NCBI GenBank assembly: GCA_037501455.1
Contig: CM074865.1
Span: forward strand, 31,602,501-31,666,500
Source of the DNA: Lantana camara
Lineage: Eukaryota; Streptophyta; Magnoliopsida; Lamiales; Verbenaceae
DNA: 64,000 nucleotides
Reading direction: 5' to 3'
Shown: one piece after another, positions 20,881 to 33,793 of the stretch
Layout: each line of letters opens with the position of its first letter
Numbering within the stretch: position 1 is the first letter of the stretch
The notes under the pieces: model-generated
What the model saw: only the letters and a program-made list of their open reading frames with translations
What the model was told of the DNA's origin: nothing
Databases searched by the model: none
Translations under genes and position numbers: made by a program

Positions 20881-22789
20881 TGTAGCACCCGGAAAGCGGG
20901 CCACCACATCCCCTGCACCTAAACCCGAACCCACATATAAAATGGGAAGTCCGTACATGAGCCCAAGTTTAAGCGAACGGGAGACCACACACTCACTAGG
21001 CTAGGCGGTGCTAAAACTTACTCAGAGCGCGCAACAAATAAACAAATAGCGGAAGCAAAGGAGTTCTAATAACATGAAATTCGAAATCAAACATATGCAC
21101 AAAGTATCTAATTATACAAGTCCATATCGATTCATATTTACATAACAAAATACAATTCAAGATCAAATCATTAAATACATGTCAAAAATATAATGCAATG
21201 CACCTAGCACGACCTATACCAAAAAGTGAGACTCGAACGACCCACTTCTCCGCCTAGCTCGTGCTCAAAAGACCTACAAACTAAAAGTGGTAAAAGAGAG
21301 GTGTCAGTCATATCTCGACTGAGTGAGGGGGCTAGCACACACCCACACACTATACATATAGAGCAAAACACGTAAAAGATACAGGTTATGAACCGGGAAT
21401 AGGTTTTGCATACCAAAACATTTTCATAAAACATTACACATCATATACGTATACATTACATTATTAAAGACTCTATTCCCATTCCATAATCCATACATTT
21501 CATTAAGCTCGGCGAGTACGAGCATCCACCATTACTTCTCATTACATTACACTATAAAACAAAAATCACATTCAATCCTCCCCTTCGGTGATGGAAGGGC
21601 AGGCCGACCCTTAACCATCCATTAGTAAATTCCTCGAGGTGCGATTAACCCACACGAGTGCCATTATAAATTCCTTGAGGGTTAGCTAACCCACACGAGT
21701 CCTCCCCGGCTACATACCGAAGGCATCGAAAGCACCACGCCTTCCCAACCTCCCGGGGTAGCGTGTAATACCTCGGAGGGAAACCACGTTTAGGCTTAAC
21801 CCAACGGCCCTCACCGTACTGGGCGTCCTAACCCGTAGTCTCCATGGATCCAACTTTAGCGTTACCTTACCTTTCATTGCATTCTCGCTCATTACCAATC
21901 ATTAACATTAAACTTTCATTAAAACCATGAGATCATATATGCTCGTAGATATAGCCCTTTCGAAAGCCGGAACTTGATAACAAGATCATAAACATATCGT
22001 ACATTACACATATTTAAGTGTATATATATATTATATAGTCGCATGCGGGCTAGAAAATGAGCATTTAAAGGTTTTAGGTCGCTTAACTACAAAGAAAAGA
22101 ACCTAACCTCACCTTTGAACAAAAGTGTAGTGTGGTGCGAGAAAACGATCCCAAACAATCTTAAACTTTGGGTACGGCTCTTCCCGGAAGCACCCCTGAG
22201 ACAAACAAACGTAACACTAAAAACTTAGACTCAATTATGTACCATATAGACACACGGCGATGCAATGAATGCGATTTATGCAAATAAAGTGCAAGAAGGT
22301 ACCACTTAAAGCGTTCAAATTTATATCACGTAAAATTCGTATCAAATGAATCCATAAAATTAATTCAAGACATTTAACATATAATTCAACATATTCACAT
22401 AGCATATAAGTCATAAACAATTAGAGAGAAGCCATTTAAAGAGCATGAAATAAAATACGAAAATCATGCACGCGAGATTGAATTAATCAAGGTCATAACA
22501 TATATAAACTTAATATAACAATTCCATAATTAAAATCATAATATATAGTATACATTATATTATATATACAACATATAGTATAACATATATATATATATAA
22601 ACAACTCGCGTACACACACATGCACATATTACAAATTCATATACATATATATATTTACCATGCACACACGTAGAGACAACATACATACATGCACACACAT
22701 ATACACAAATTACATTTACATATACATATATATATATAATATATAAAACATACACACACAACTTCATGCTCATGTATACACAAGTAGTC

Positions 22790-22821
<32 letters not shown>

Positions 22822-24286
22822 CACGCAGCAATTGAACCAAATTCATGAACATATCAGCACTAAGTTCAAACATATATGCATGCACTAATTAAACAAAATG
22901 TACACCAAAAAACAAAAAAAAAAAAAAACAGCCCTAAGGTCTCCCCTCCCGGGGAAAAATTTTGCATAAAAAGGTCCCTTCCCGGGGACAAACATGCAGA
23001 ATGTTTCTGCATAAAAGTCTCCTACCGGGGACTTTTTCCTTGCGATTTCTCGGGAGGACGTCGCAGCAGCAAAACAATTCAGCAACAGCAGCAGTCCAAG
23101 CTAGCAAAAACAGGGGAGAAAAGGTAGAGAGTAGCAGCAGCAAAACAAGTATGAAAACAGCAGCAAACCAATGAAATTTCAGTTCATATTTATGCACAGC
23201 AGCGGCAAAAACGTAACCGCAACAAAGACGGGAAAAAACTCAACATATTTATGTCTTTAAACTTGCAAAAATTGCCTGTTTTCCTTCATATAACAACAGC
23301 AGCAACGAACAGCAGTTAAGGGTACAAAACAGCAGCCATAAACCATGAAAACCAAGCACAAAGTCCACATAAAACAGCCCCATACGTACATGGTAGCATA
23401 AATATTCAAGAATTCCATTTAACCTAACTATTCCTCAAGTATGGAATATTCATGGATTTTCAAACACAAAAAAATAATTCATGTAGGCCAAAATAATCAC
23501 AAGAACATGGAGATTAAGAATCTTACCTTGATCTTGAAGCTCAAATTGTATGAAAATTGAGGTTCTTCTTTCTTCCTTTCTTTCTTGTTTCTATTTCCTC
23601 CTTTCTTAGTTGAGTGCATCGAGAATCAGTAGGTAGGGTGAGAGAAAGGATGATTTAGATTATAATTAGTCAAAGAAATGATGAGGATTAGGTCTCCAAG
23701 CTCAAACATAGGCCATAGGGGTGTTTTAGGGTACGTATGGTTGAAATCTACTTTGTCGGGGGTCGAAAGAACATCAAAAAATTATGAAACTTGTTCCATT
23801 ACGTCCAGATCGTCGAAAGGAGTCCAACGCCACAGACAGAACTCGAATCCGAGTTCCCGAGCTCAAGTTATAAATTAAAATGTACACAAGTGTACTAAAA
23901 TGACTTGTTTTCCAAACAAGTCCAAAACTTTCAAAAGGTTGCAATTAGGTCCAAAAAACAAGCTTTCAATTAAGTCCACAGATTTAAAATTTATGTAATT
24001 ACATCCTTAAATCACGTATTTCACATAATTCACGAAATTAGCATGCTCGGGAATAAAATTCACATATCATAAATTCATAATTCACAAGAATTCACATCAT
24101 AGTTTCACTTAGGGCATTTTTCTTGACACTTAAAATCACATATTTAACATAATTTCAATTAATTCATATAGAAACAATTAGAAATAAAATATGAATGCAT
24201 CAAATAAAAATGATAATAAATGAAATTACGGAAAATAAACTCACACGTGGTACAAACCTGTACGTCCGAACGAGCGGGGTGTCACA
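20881..24286 (-). mobile_element. Solo gypsy LTR nested in the RT remnant, copy B
   Basis: 3,406 bp, the duplicate of 2,346-5,747 at the identical insertion point. The right duplication AGTGC is at 24,287-24,291. The palindrome cluster lies at 22,938-23,060. It holds no coding region. Confidence 0.92.
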
Positions 24287-24291
24287 AGTGC

Positions 24292-24984
24292 TCTAATCCT
24301 ATCTAAGAAAGAAGGGATCTTAGGATGAGTATAAACTACTGTGAGCTACATAGGTCAACTGTGGAAGATTAAATACCCTTTGCTCGCTTTGAGAGTTGCG
24401 CGTTCTTCTTCAGAGCTTCGTGGTTGGCGCCGAGTTAGGTTTAACAAGGGTATTATCGACTACCTGTTTGGGAAGAAGAACCGAGAATTACCTCAGAGAA
24501 TAAGTCTCTAGTGTTATCAGGATTTGACAGAAGATTCGTCTTTCGAGGGATGGTTTTCCCGGTGACCTGAACGACAAGTAAGAGGCACAATTCGAGTGGG
24601 AAGAGGTGTTTGAAGAGAGAGTTGCCTTCGATACTGGCTTTACTTACCCGAGGGTACTCAAAACTACACAATTACAATCGAGGCACTAAGGAAGACTTTA
24701 GTTGCGCGTAGCTTTCAGAAGAGTATAGTTTATACCTTTAGTAGTGCAAGGTCACGGAACTACCCACTTATTGTTCAAGAACTTAAGGTGCCGGAAAAGA
24801 TGTTTTGGCGTAAGAAGAGACGTTGTAGACTTCGTGTAACAGTGTTTAACGCACCAATGGTTGAACACCGAACATCAAGAATCGGTAAGTTTCTCCAACT
24901 ACTTCCGAATTCTATTTGGGAGTGCGAGCAAATGGCTGAAGACTTCGTGTCCGGTTTGCTAAGGCTAAAGAGATCTCAGTGAGA
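24292..24984 (+). pseudogene. Scrambled RT / RNase H / integrase remnants, copy B
   Basis: Equivalent to 5,753-6,445, with the same order of RT blocks and the same integrase-core scrap (IWECEQMAEDFVSGL near 24,890-24,980). It is not translatable. Confidence 0.65.
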
Positions 24985-25204
24985 ATTGAGTGGTGGCTCA
25001 TTCCAATGAGTTGCCCTAATTTCTCCTAGCATGGTGGTTCGATAAGGCTTCGAGGGCTCGAAGTTTGGAAGAAGAGAAGACCCCTAGAGTTCACCGTTTC
25101 CTTGAATCAGAGTGGTGCAGTGAAAGTGTAGAGTGGAGTTCGTTCTTAGAGTTGCTCAAGACCCTTTAGGACCTGAGGACAGGTCCTTTTGAAGGGGGAG
25201 AGGT

Positions 25205-28200
25205 TGTAACATCCCGATTTTTCAGCCATACAGGTATGCCGTATCGAGAGTGTTAGGTGCATGTTTAATTATTTATTTATGCCTTTAAATGTTTATTTAA
25301 TTGTTTTTGTGCCTATTTGAATCTCTACATGTATTATTTGTTACGTTTTAATACGCATTTAAACATTTTGCCCCCGTTTCATCCCTTTCTTGATCTGCTT
25401 GTCCCCGTATTTGCTCCTAATTTGGTGATTACAGGTTATACATGAATTACGTGTTACAAGAACTTGTTTGCGTGCCCATTATATGTTTTTGAATTTTTTT
25501 GACGTGGTCATGGACCATTTTTATGATTTGAGGGATTCTAGGGCCTAACTAGCTTTAGTGCACCTCGTGTTCCGGAAGGCATAACTTGAGCTAGGGAATT
25601 CGGATTCGAATTCTGGAAGAAGCGTAGGATTCACAACGAAGAAAGAAAGCTAAGGAATCCAACTTTGTATTTTTCAAAGCCCGTTTGGACCGTCGGTATT
25701 TCGCCCGTAATGAGCCTCGCGTGCATTTTTTACCCCTTTGCTTTAAAATGACCATATCTTCCTCATTTGTTGACCAAATTAAGTCATCCTTGGGCCCTTT
25801 CTCCTCACTTAATCCCCTTCCTCTATTTTGCCTCTTCATTTCATTTTTTAGCAGAAAAAAGGGAGAGAAGCAGCAGCCAACTGAGATAGAAGAAGGAAGG
25901 AGGAAGCACTATGCCATTTTCACTTTGCAAGCTCGTTTCTCATCCGATTCGACTCAAATTTGAAAGGTAAGTCCAGATTTGTGTCCTCCATCTTAGAGTA
26001 TTTTGCATGCTTTGGCTGACTTGATGAATATTAAGGGTTATAAATATATTTGATGACTTCTTACTATTCTTTGAACCAATTCTTAAGTTAAAGCTAGTTT
26101 TATGACTCTAAGGCCTTCTCCTATGTTTTTATGAAGTGAAATTTTGTGACACGTTGCTGAAAATTAAACCACCATTAATGAATTTTCATGAAGCTTGAGC
26201 TTGAAGATGATGTTTGATCCCTTGCCTTTAATCTTGTTTCCTCCTTGTTTGTGGTGTGTATGGCTGCTATTTCGTGTTTATGTTTGCTTCTTTTTTATGC
26301 CCTTTTCATACCTGGAGTTGTTGTTTTGGTGTTGTTGCTTTGGAGATGATGAACGGGGGAGAGGGATGCAGATTTCGTGGCTGTTGCAAGTAGTCGCGGC
26401 CGTGACCATTCTCAGGCCATTTTGGGCCGCGGTCGGGACTAAAAAATGGCCTATCTCCAAGCTGTAACAGTGGAGGCCTGGTGTTGCTGGTGGTGGTCGT
26501 GGCCGCAACTATTTTCTGCCTAAAATCAGTCATGGTCGCAACCCTCTTTAAGGCTTAGTTCGAGTTGTTGTTTTGTTTTGCGTGATTTTCATTTTGTTTG
26601 TGTTTTTCGTAAACTTCTTTCTCCTTTTTCACTTCTTATATGTTATATACTTGATGAATTATGTGATACCTGATCTTTCTCCTTTTTCACTTCTTATATG
26701 TTATATACTTGATGAATTATGTGATACCTGATCTCTTATGAATTTATTACGTGAATTTGATGTTTTTATACGTATTATAAGACCTAATATGTGATACGTG
26801 TCCTTTAACACGCATGCACTACTCTAACTTTCGTTTAAGTGCCTCGTTTGATAATTTCTTACCTTTTATAGAATATACATGCATAGTTAACTTAGTAGAT
26901 GACGTGTTATGTGTGTTATATGAAACTCATGAAGTCATTTAACGTAATTTGTGAGACTTAAAACTTGTTATGAATTTGCATGCGTTAAATGACATCTCAT
27001 TGTATTTCTTATGCATCATTTGCATTCATATGCATATGCCAAGCATTTAATTGGTTCATATTGAGTCTAAGTTTGTCTTTCGTCGTTGTTTTGTTCAGAG
27101 GTTTGTCCCGAGGGAAAAGAGGTGGTCTCTTAGGTGTCATTTGGCTCATTTTGCTCGAGTTGGTCGACAAGGTGAGGTTTTGTTCTTTTTAGTTAATATG
27201 ACCTACAACCCTACCTGAATTTTAAGCCTGCATGCGACTACGTATATATATATGTACTTAGATATATGTTTGGTACGTATTTTGTGGGAATTGGCCCTTT
27301 TGTTATGAAATTTATTGAAAAATGTTTCATGTATACATAAGATATATTTTCGTTTGTTTATTTTGAAAAGGGTTGGTGTGTGTGACTTTCAAACTAGCGA
27401 GATTTTTGACTTTGAAATATAAGTCGGAAAATTATGAAATTTTGAAAATTATGATTTATGACTTATGAATTATGAATTGGGCCCCGGAGAAGTGGTATGT
27501 GATCTCGGGTCGGCCATGGGATCACCTAGCTCTCTCATCAACACGACTCCAATTATGTAGAGAAACTCACCTAACCTCGGGAGGTCGAGGGGAGGCGATT
27601 TCTTGAAAACCGGCTGTTAATCCCCATCGGGGAGAGGGTAGGATCCCCCGACTCAAACATTATGACGAGAGAATGGGGTTGAGAGGATATCATATCATCC
27701 CCAAACGGTGAAGGTTGGATTGTTTATGAACTTTGATTTGTTTTGATTTCGATTATGATATGAAAGGAGTTAGGTTGGTCAGAAACTCTATCTCGCCGAG
27801 TTCTTTGATTTTGATTATGTTTGTGGTTTGTGAAACGGGAGTGGATCTATAATTTCTAAAACTTGGTTTTCTTGGGCTTTTGGCCATAAATCTTTTCTGT
27901 ATTTAGTATCATCGACTAAAATATTTTAGATTGCAAAAACCACGTCCCGATTCATGAACTTTTAAATTTAAATATGCTATGTTCTTATATTACGTACGTG
28001 TGTGTATGTTAACCCCCTCACCAGTCTTTAGGATGACCCCTTCTTGTTGTTTTCTTTTTTCCCCTTTTTGTCTCTTGAGTTGAAGGTGCAGGTCGTCTGT
28101 TCGAGCTAGATGGCAGTCTTTTATTTTGGGTTGTTTGAGTTTTTAGTAGAGTCCTTTGCATACTTTGCATCTTTATTTATGAATTTTGGAATTACATATA

Positions 28201-28514
28201 AGATATGTTTTAAAATTTGAACTTTGGAACTTGTATGAATTAATTTGGTCGGTTTGGGCTTAGCATGTATAACTTGATTTATTGTATCCATAATATGATA
28301 GCATATATGTTTGTATATTTGAAATCATGGTGCTTCAGCATATGTATTTGTTTATTTTGCGCACTCTATTTTAGGGTCTAGACTGTCGAGCCAAGGTGAG
28401 ATTTCATTTGTCTCCCGTTCTCCGTAGCTTGGTGCATATGCGGAGTTTCTATTTTGTTACACGTGTCGGGCTATGGTGCAGGGGATGTAGTGCTCTTCGC
28501 TCCGGGGTGCTACA
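25205..28514 (+). repeat. 3' LTR of copy B
   Basis: 3,310 bp, TGTAACATCCCG...GGGGTGCTACA, preceded by PPT GAAGGGGGAGAGGT. It lacks the 390-bp insertion of the sister LTR and has a 58-bp tandem duplication at 26,617-26,732. The donor-like site has GT at 25,967, and the palindromes start at 26,392, 26,425, 26,495 and 26,528. Confidence 0.9.
26617..26732. repeat. 58-bp direct tandem duplication
   Basis: Two adjacent copies of a segment beginning CTTTCTCCTTTTTCAC. The sister LTR has only one (about 8,080-8,135), so it arose after the two LTRs separated. Confidence 0.9.
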
Positions 28515-29640
28515 TCACATACCTGTTGCTAGACTATGGTCGTGTGATCTGTGAACTAATAAAGCGTATTAGTCTCACTGCTAACTAAAAATGAACCTAG
28601 GGGGTCACACACAAATGCCAAACTCAAAGGGTATTGAAGGAAAGATCAAATAGTTGATCGAAACGAGACCACACGTGTAATGTACATTTATGGCACGTGA
28701 GCTCAAGTTGGGCATATGGTCCGATTGAGAAATTGGACCATATGTTAATTAATTGGAGAATTAATTATAAATCCCAAGTATAATTAATTAAGAGAATTAA
28801 TTATAAATCCCTAATATAATTAATTAGGAGAATTAATTATAAAGCTAAATAAAATTAATTAGAGAATTAATTTTTGCTCATTAGAATTAATTAGAGAATT
28901 AGTTCTAAAACCCTTCATGGAATTAATTAGTTATTCTAATTTGATTAGAATAAATAAATAAATAAATATTAAATATCTTCTATTTATTATTCTAGTAAAT
29001 ATTAATTCTAATATGATTAGAATAAATATTATTGGAATAAGATATTTGATTATTATTATTAGAATAATTAAATATTCCTAATTTGATTAGGGGATCTTTT
29101 TCTGGAAGAATAATATCTTATCTGGGTAAGATATTATTACTTGGAGAGAAAGAAAGAAAATAGAAGTAAAGCCAAAGTTGGAATCCAATTCCAATTAGGG
29201 TTTGGAGGTTCGGACCCTAGGCTATAAATAAGCCAAGGGGTTCGAATTTTTCCTCTTACGCGTGACATGGGGATCACGTCCAAACTACGGCTTCATGATG
29301 GGAGAATTCTCTTGCTCTCTTTCTTCTCGTTTTATTTCTTTCTTTACACATATCACAGTATTACCATGCTCACTCACATGATTTGAATCTAGGACTCGTG
29401 TGGATTATTACTCTAGAGGAAACCTACTATGGAATCTAGTAGAAAGAATCTTTTGAGGGACGGGGTTGTCATTACCGTATGAAGCGCGTTTGAGGGCGGC
29501 TCAAAACGTGTCAAGAAAGCGTCGATTCTTGTAAGTTCTTGAATCCCCAAGATTGGAAATAGAAATTGCATATCCGATCTTGCTTTTTGGAAAAAAAATT
29601 TAAATTCCGCTTTGCTTTCTGATTGTGTTTTTCCCAACAA
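28515..29640 (+). mobile_element. Decayed Angela-like copia LTR, 3' part
   Basis: Diverged relative of the copia LTR at 48,548-49,500: it shares CTGTTGCTAGACTATGGTCG near its start, the GGGTCACACACAA block, a TATA region and the terminal TTCTGATTGTGTTTTTCCCAACA-type end. The gypsy array abuts its truncated 5' side. TATAAATA lies at 29,223-29,230. No PBS follows its end, so it may be a solo LTR cut by the later insertion. Confidence 0.8.
28756..28895. repeat. AT-rich tandem repeat, about 36-bp unit
   Basis: GAGAATTAATT recurs at 28,756, 28,792, 28,828 and 28,862 with related intervening DNA. It lies in the U3 part of the decayed copia LTR. The younger LTR has only short AATTAATT runs at the matching place. 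Confidence 0.75.
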
Positions 29641-30338
29641 CTACATAGTTGGAGACGGTGTATGAAGATGGATTAGAGATTGCAAGTTGGGTTCTCATCG
29701 GATTTCCTCAACTACCGAGGAAAAAGATAAGTTATATTTTCTACAAAACATTTGAGATATCATTGACCGTTTCTAGTGGTGAGTATGGGATATATTATGG
29801 TATGGTCAGGGGTAGTAAATTTGAACCTGATATAAGGATGAATGCTCAAAAGGAAGGTGGGAGGAGTCAAAGTTCGGCTAATTAAAAGAGTTGGTTGTAT
29901 TGAGAGAAGGAAGAAGAGATGCGGGATAAATCACGGATCGATCAAGTAAAGAGTTGGATGCACCGAGAGAAGATTTACAGATTGATAATGAGGTAGTGAA
30001 GAAGTTAATGACCATCACTTCTGAAAGGTCTATTTGAATTCCAAGAACTTCACCAAACTAACGAAGATAAGGAGGGTTAAGAGTCAGAACAGAATCTAGA
30101 ATAGGATCAACCGAGGGTCTATCATCTTCCCAATCGAATACCCTACAGATATTAAAGACAAGTCAAGAACTGAGCCAATTTCTAGGTCAGATCATACTTT
30201 TGGATCATGAAGTTGTCAACTTCCTTGCTATGGTGAACAGTACATGAAACATCCATAGCATATACATACATGCAATTTTAACTAGAGCAATTTCTTGATG
30301 TTATGTGTTTTGTTCTTTGTTCTTATACCATCCGCAAT
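29641..30338. other. Unassigned region
   Basis: About 700 bp between the decayed copia LTR and the next gypsy LTR fragment. One 78-codon open frame (29,649-29,885, plus) resembles no family I know and has no supporting signals. It may be decayed retrotransposon interior. Confidence 0.4.
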
Positions 30339-31846
30339 GATAGGCACCACATCCCCCGCACTACAAGTCTAATCCACAGATGAAATGGATAATCCAAGCA
30401 TGAATCGGACCCATAGCGAACGGGTGATAAAATAAAAACAATCTGGCTAGGCGAAATCTAACCCTGTACCAATTAATCAAGAATATCCAAAATGCGATGC
30501 GAAAGCAATAATGTTAAATACATGAATTCCAACAATGGCTACAAGCCCAAAAATTTCATAACATAATTAAAAATCCAACATGCGTCCTATTAATGGGTTC
30601 AACGACGCATGCAACCTGTCCCAAATCAATACTCAATAATCATCATTGGCATATAGGCCCGACTACATAAAGTGATATAATTAATTCATAACAGCGTAAA
30701 ATGTGACTCAAGTGTACAAGTGAGACTCTAATAACACCAAGACTTGACACCTGCCTCACGGAACCTGTAAGAAACTGGAAAAGTGGGAAAGAGGGGTCAG
30801 TCTATAGAAGACTGAGTGAGCAGGGGCTATACATATATATAGAAACATGCACATGCAAGTTATAAATCCCGAGCAAGTTTTATTGGCAGTTAGTTCCCAC
30901 GAAGGGAAAGAAAATAGCTCAAGCAATGCTTGAACTTTATGACTACTTCATATTGATCATTGTGGCTCAGCGAGTGAGCATGCATAATCTCCGACCGAAC
31001 TCGGACCGTGTACAATAAACATGATTAATACATTTTGAGTACTCGATCATGCATTACATAATAATACATGTAAGCATAATTACATGAGACATAATCGTTT
31101 GGGCAATCCATGTCCCGGCCTTCCCGCACGGTGCATAATAACAACAATCATGTACATAATCATAATCATGAAATAGTTTCAACCTTCTCCCTCCATAATG
31201 GTCTGGCCTGCAGACCCGAACCATTCCATAATAATATTGAGATGGGGGCTCATAACTCCTACCCGCTCCTTCGATGGGGCAACACCATCGGCTCAAGAAT
31301 AACTCACCTCCCGTGCTTCACGGTCGCGTAAGAGATTCTCAATGGGTACTACGTGCTAAGGGGTTGCCCGACGGCCCGATGCCATACCGGTGTCCAAGCC
31401 CACGTTTCCCCGGGCCCAATAACATGAATGTGATCAGTGTACATAATCTCGCCAAAACAATTCAAGCCATGAGAGTCATAACAACAATACATTTCAAATC
31501 CTTGAGAAAAGGTTTACTCGATAAGAATTTACTTGATGACTTCATTTTGAAAATCAATATATATATATACGTTAGGTTTTTAGCCAAACTTATCACATAG
31601 AGGTTGTAGGGTTTGATAAGTAACTAGAACAAAAACACCCTCACCTGGAATACCATGAGACAAGAAATAAGAACAATACGGGTGCCTATACGATCCCGAA
31701 GTCTCCCCCCTGGAAACGAACCGTACAAGAGAAGAAATAATGTGTACTCATGAGAAATGACCTAATATGAAACCAAATAGAGTGCACGACATTAATATGA
31801 AGTGTTCGTAGCATGCTATGGAATGATAGAGCATGCATATGAAAAT
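30339..31846 (-). mobile_element. Gypsy LTR fragment, minus orientation
   Basis: Begins with a damaged terminus followed by the shared GCACCACATCCCCCGCAC block, then the GGCTAGGCGRRA and AGACTGAGTGAG blocks found in the same order in the other minus LTRs. It stops where a plus-oriented LTR begins at 31,847, so the region that would hold the palindromes and splice donor is missing. Confidence 0.7.
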
Positions 31847-33793
31847 TATAACCCCCGGCGTTTTCGTACGTACATGTATGACGTCACAAGGTTCGATACT
31901 TGCGCTTTTAATTATTTAAGTATGCCTTTATATGTTAATTTAATGTTTATATGCTAATTGAATTTATATGAAATTAGTTATTGAATTATGAATATGAATT
32001 TTGAACGTTTAAACTTCTGTGACTTCGTTTTCGATCCGTATGTGTCCGAATTTAATTCCGACTTTTGTGACAACTTGCTATATGTGAGATATATGAGTTA
32101 TGAACATGTTTTAATGCTCGCTGTATGTTTTCAAGTTTGTTTGTTGAGGTTTTTAACCGACGGTGTTTGACGGGGTATTTGAGGGACCTAAAGGGGTTAA
32201 CTCGTTTTAGCGCACCTTGGGTTCCGGAAGGCATAACTAGAGCTCGGGAATTAAGATTCGAATTCTGAAAGTGGGGCTGGACTCAGAAAAAAAATTGGGA
32301 GCTAATGAACCAAGCCTTTTAATTTTCTAAGCCTGTTTGAACCTCCAAAATTCCACCGAACCGAGCACCATGTACCAAAATGTCTATCTTTGACCATTCT
32401 TGTACTTGTGGGCCCAAGCCATCCCTTTCTTGCCCCAATATTTGACCTATACATACAAGAACCATCCCTCTCTCTTCCCTATCAGCTGAATTTCGAACCA
32501 AACACCAAAAAGAAAGGAAAAGGAGCTTCTACAACAAGAAAAAAAGGTAGAGAAGAGAAACACTATTCCTACCTTGTGAAATTAAGCTCATTTCACCTCC
32601 ATACTTCATCATGTCTTGAAGGTAAGCACATTTTTGGATTTCTCACTCTTCTATACTTCTTTTACTCCATGAATTTTGTGATTTGAGATTGGTTTGATTG
32701 GGTTTTGGAGAGATGCATGGATAGTAAGGATTAGAGCTTGATTTTGAAATCCAAGTCTTAGCTTGTGTTTTGAGATGATTTGATACATATTTATTGATCA
32801 CTTGAGCTTCTTCTCTTCAATTTATAACCCCTAATTCTTGATATTTGAGAAATGAATGAGTTACCATTAATGGCTTTGAAGAAATTGTTGAGTTTTTGGG
32901 TTAAAACTTGAATACATGAACTGCTCTTTCCATGATCAACTGCTGCGTGAGTTTTAGGATGTTTTGTGGTGTTCTTGAGTAGATTTCTTTGCATTCTTAA
33001 CATGATTGATAAGTGTATTCATTATCCTCCAAGAATCCCCTACTTTTCCCTTGGTTGGTAGCCATTTTCAGCTCCATTTTTGCTTGAACGAACTGCTGCC
33101 GTGCATCGACACCCCCATGTAATTTTGGAGACACGCCCTTTCCAAGCCTGTACCCGGACACGAGAGTGTCACAAATATGCCTAAGCATGAGAGAACCCCG
33201 TGCCTCCAGCCTTTTTTTGTGTCTATACCCTGACACGGGCGTGTCCCACTTTTGCCTTGAGGGGAGACACCCTCGTATCTTCCCCTGCCTGTATGTATGA
33301 ATTGTTTTGTTCTTCATTACCTATCCAAACGAGCTCTGATTGACATGAATTTTGGGCCACTGAAACCTTTTGAAGTCTAAACATTATCCAATTAGAATCA
33401 CCGTAAAATAATTCCTTGATTTTGAGATATAATCGATCCATTTTGGTGTCCCCACTCCATCGAGAATCTGCTTTCATCCAACTTCAAACCCTCGCCATTT
33501 TCACATCGCTTTAAACCAAAATTCAAACTTTATATTGTCAGAAAGCCCTATTTGTCTAGTTCATATCCAACAAACAAAACCTAATTCTAACTTCTAGAAC
33601 TCAAGTTATGTTCCATTCTTTATAGCTTGCACATTTCAGATACTGGCAGCTCTCACCAAAACTTGTTCAAATTTTCTTGCTTTCCTTCCACTTCCTCGGA
33701 CTCCGTATGTGGTTTGAATGACTTATATGCTTGATTAATTGATAATATATGATATATTTTGATATGTTTATGAATTTTATATTTTTAATTCGG
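31847..33793 (+). mobile_element. Gypsy LTR, 5' two-thirds, plus orientation
   Basis: Aligns with the LTR at 38,553-40,500: TATAACCCCCGG start (TG to TA in the terminus), GTATGACGTCAC, GGTTCCGGAAGGCATAAC, donor-like GAAG|GTAAGC (GT at 32,622) and palindromes at 33,107-33,280. The 3' third is missing at 33,793, where a minus LTR starts. Confidence 0.8.
33107..33280. repeat. Palindrome cluster, group iii, older copy
   Basis: Variants of GGACACGGNCGTGTCC, best at 33,156 and 33,231 (TGACACGGGCGTGTCC), with weaker ones at 33,107, 33,129 and 33,265. The clearest spacings are 75 and 34 bp. Decay makes the remaining alignments uncertain. Confidence 0.55.

Larger units (their letters stand above)
19609..28514 (+). 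mobile_element. Defective Ty3/gypsy element, tandem copy B
   Basis: Repeats copy A: PBS-like site 19,622-19,633, acceptor ending 19,823, gag remnant, RT remnant, nested solo LTR, pol scraps, PPT ending 25,204 and LTR 25,205-28,514. It differs from copy A by an internal gag deletion, scattered substitutions and microsatellite length. Its 5' LTR is the one at 6,666-10,262, from which it was separated by the chromovirus. The first five bases after its 3' end are TCACA. The left flank of the whole array is outside the window, so the target duplication cannot be confirmed. Confidence 0.87.

Noticed and set aside
29649..29885. A small host gene of 78 codons
   Set aside because: No recognised domain, no promoter or splice signals, and it sits between decayed transposons.
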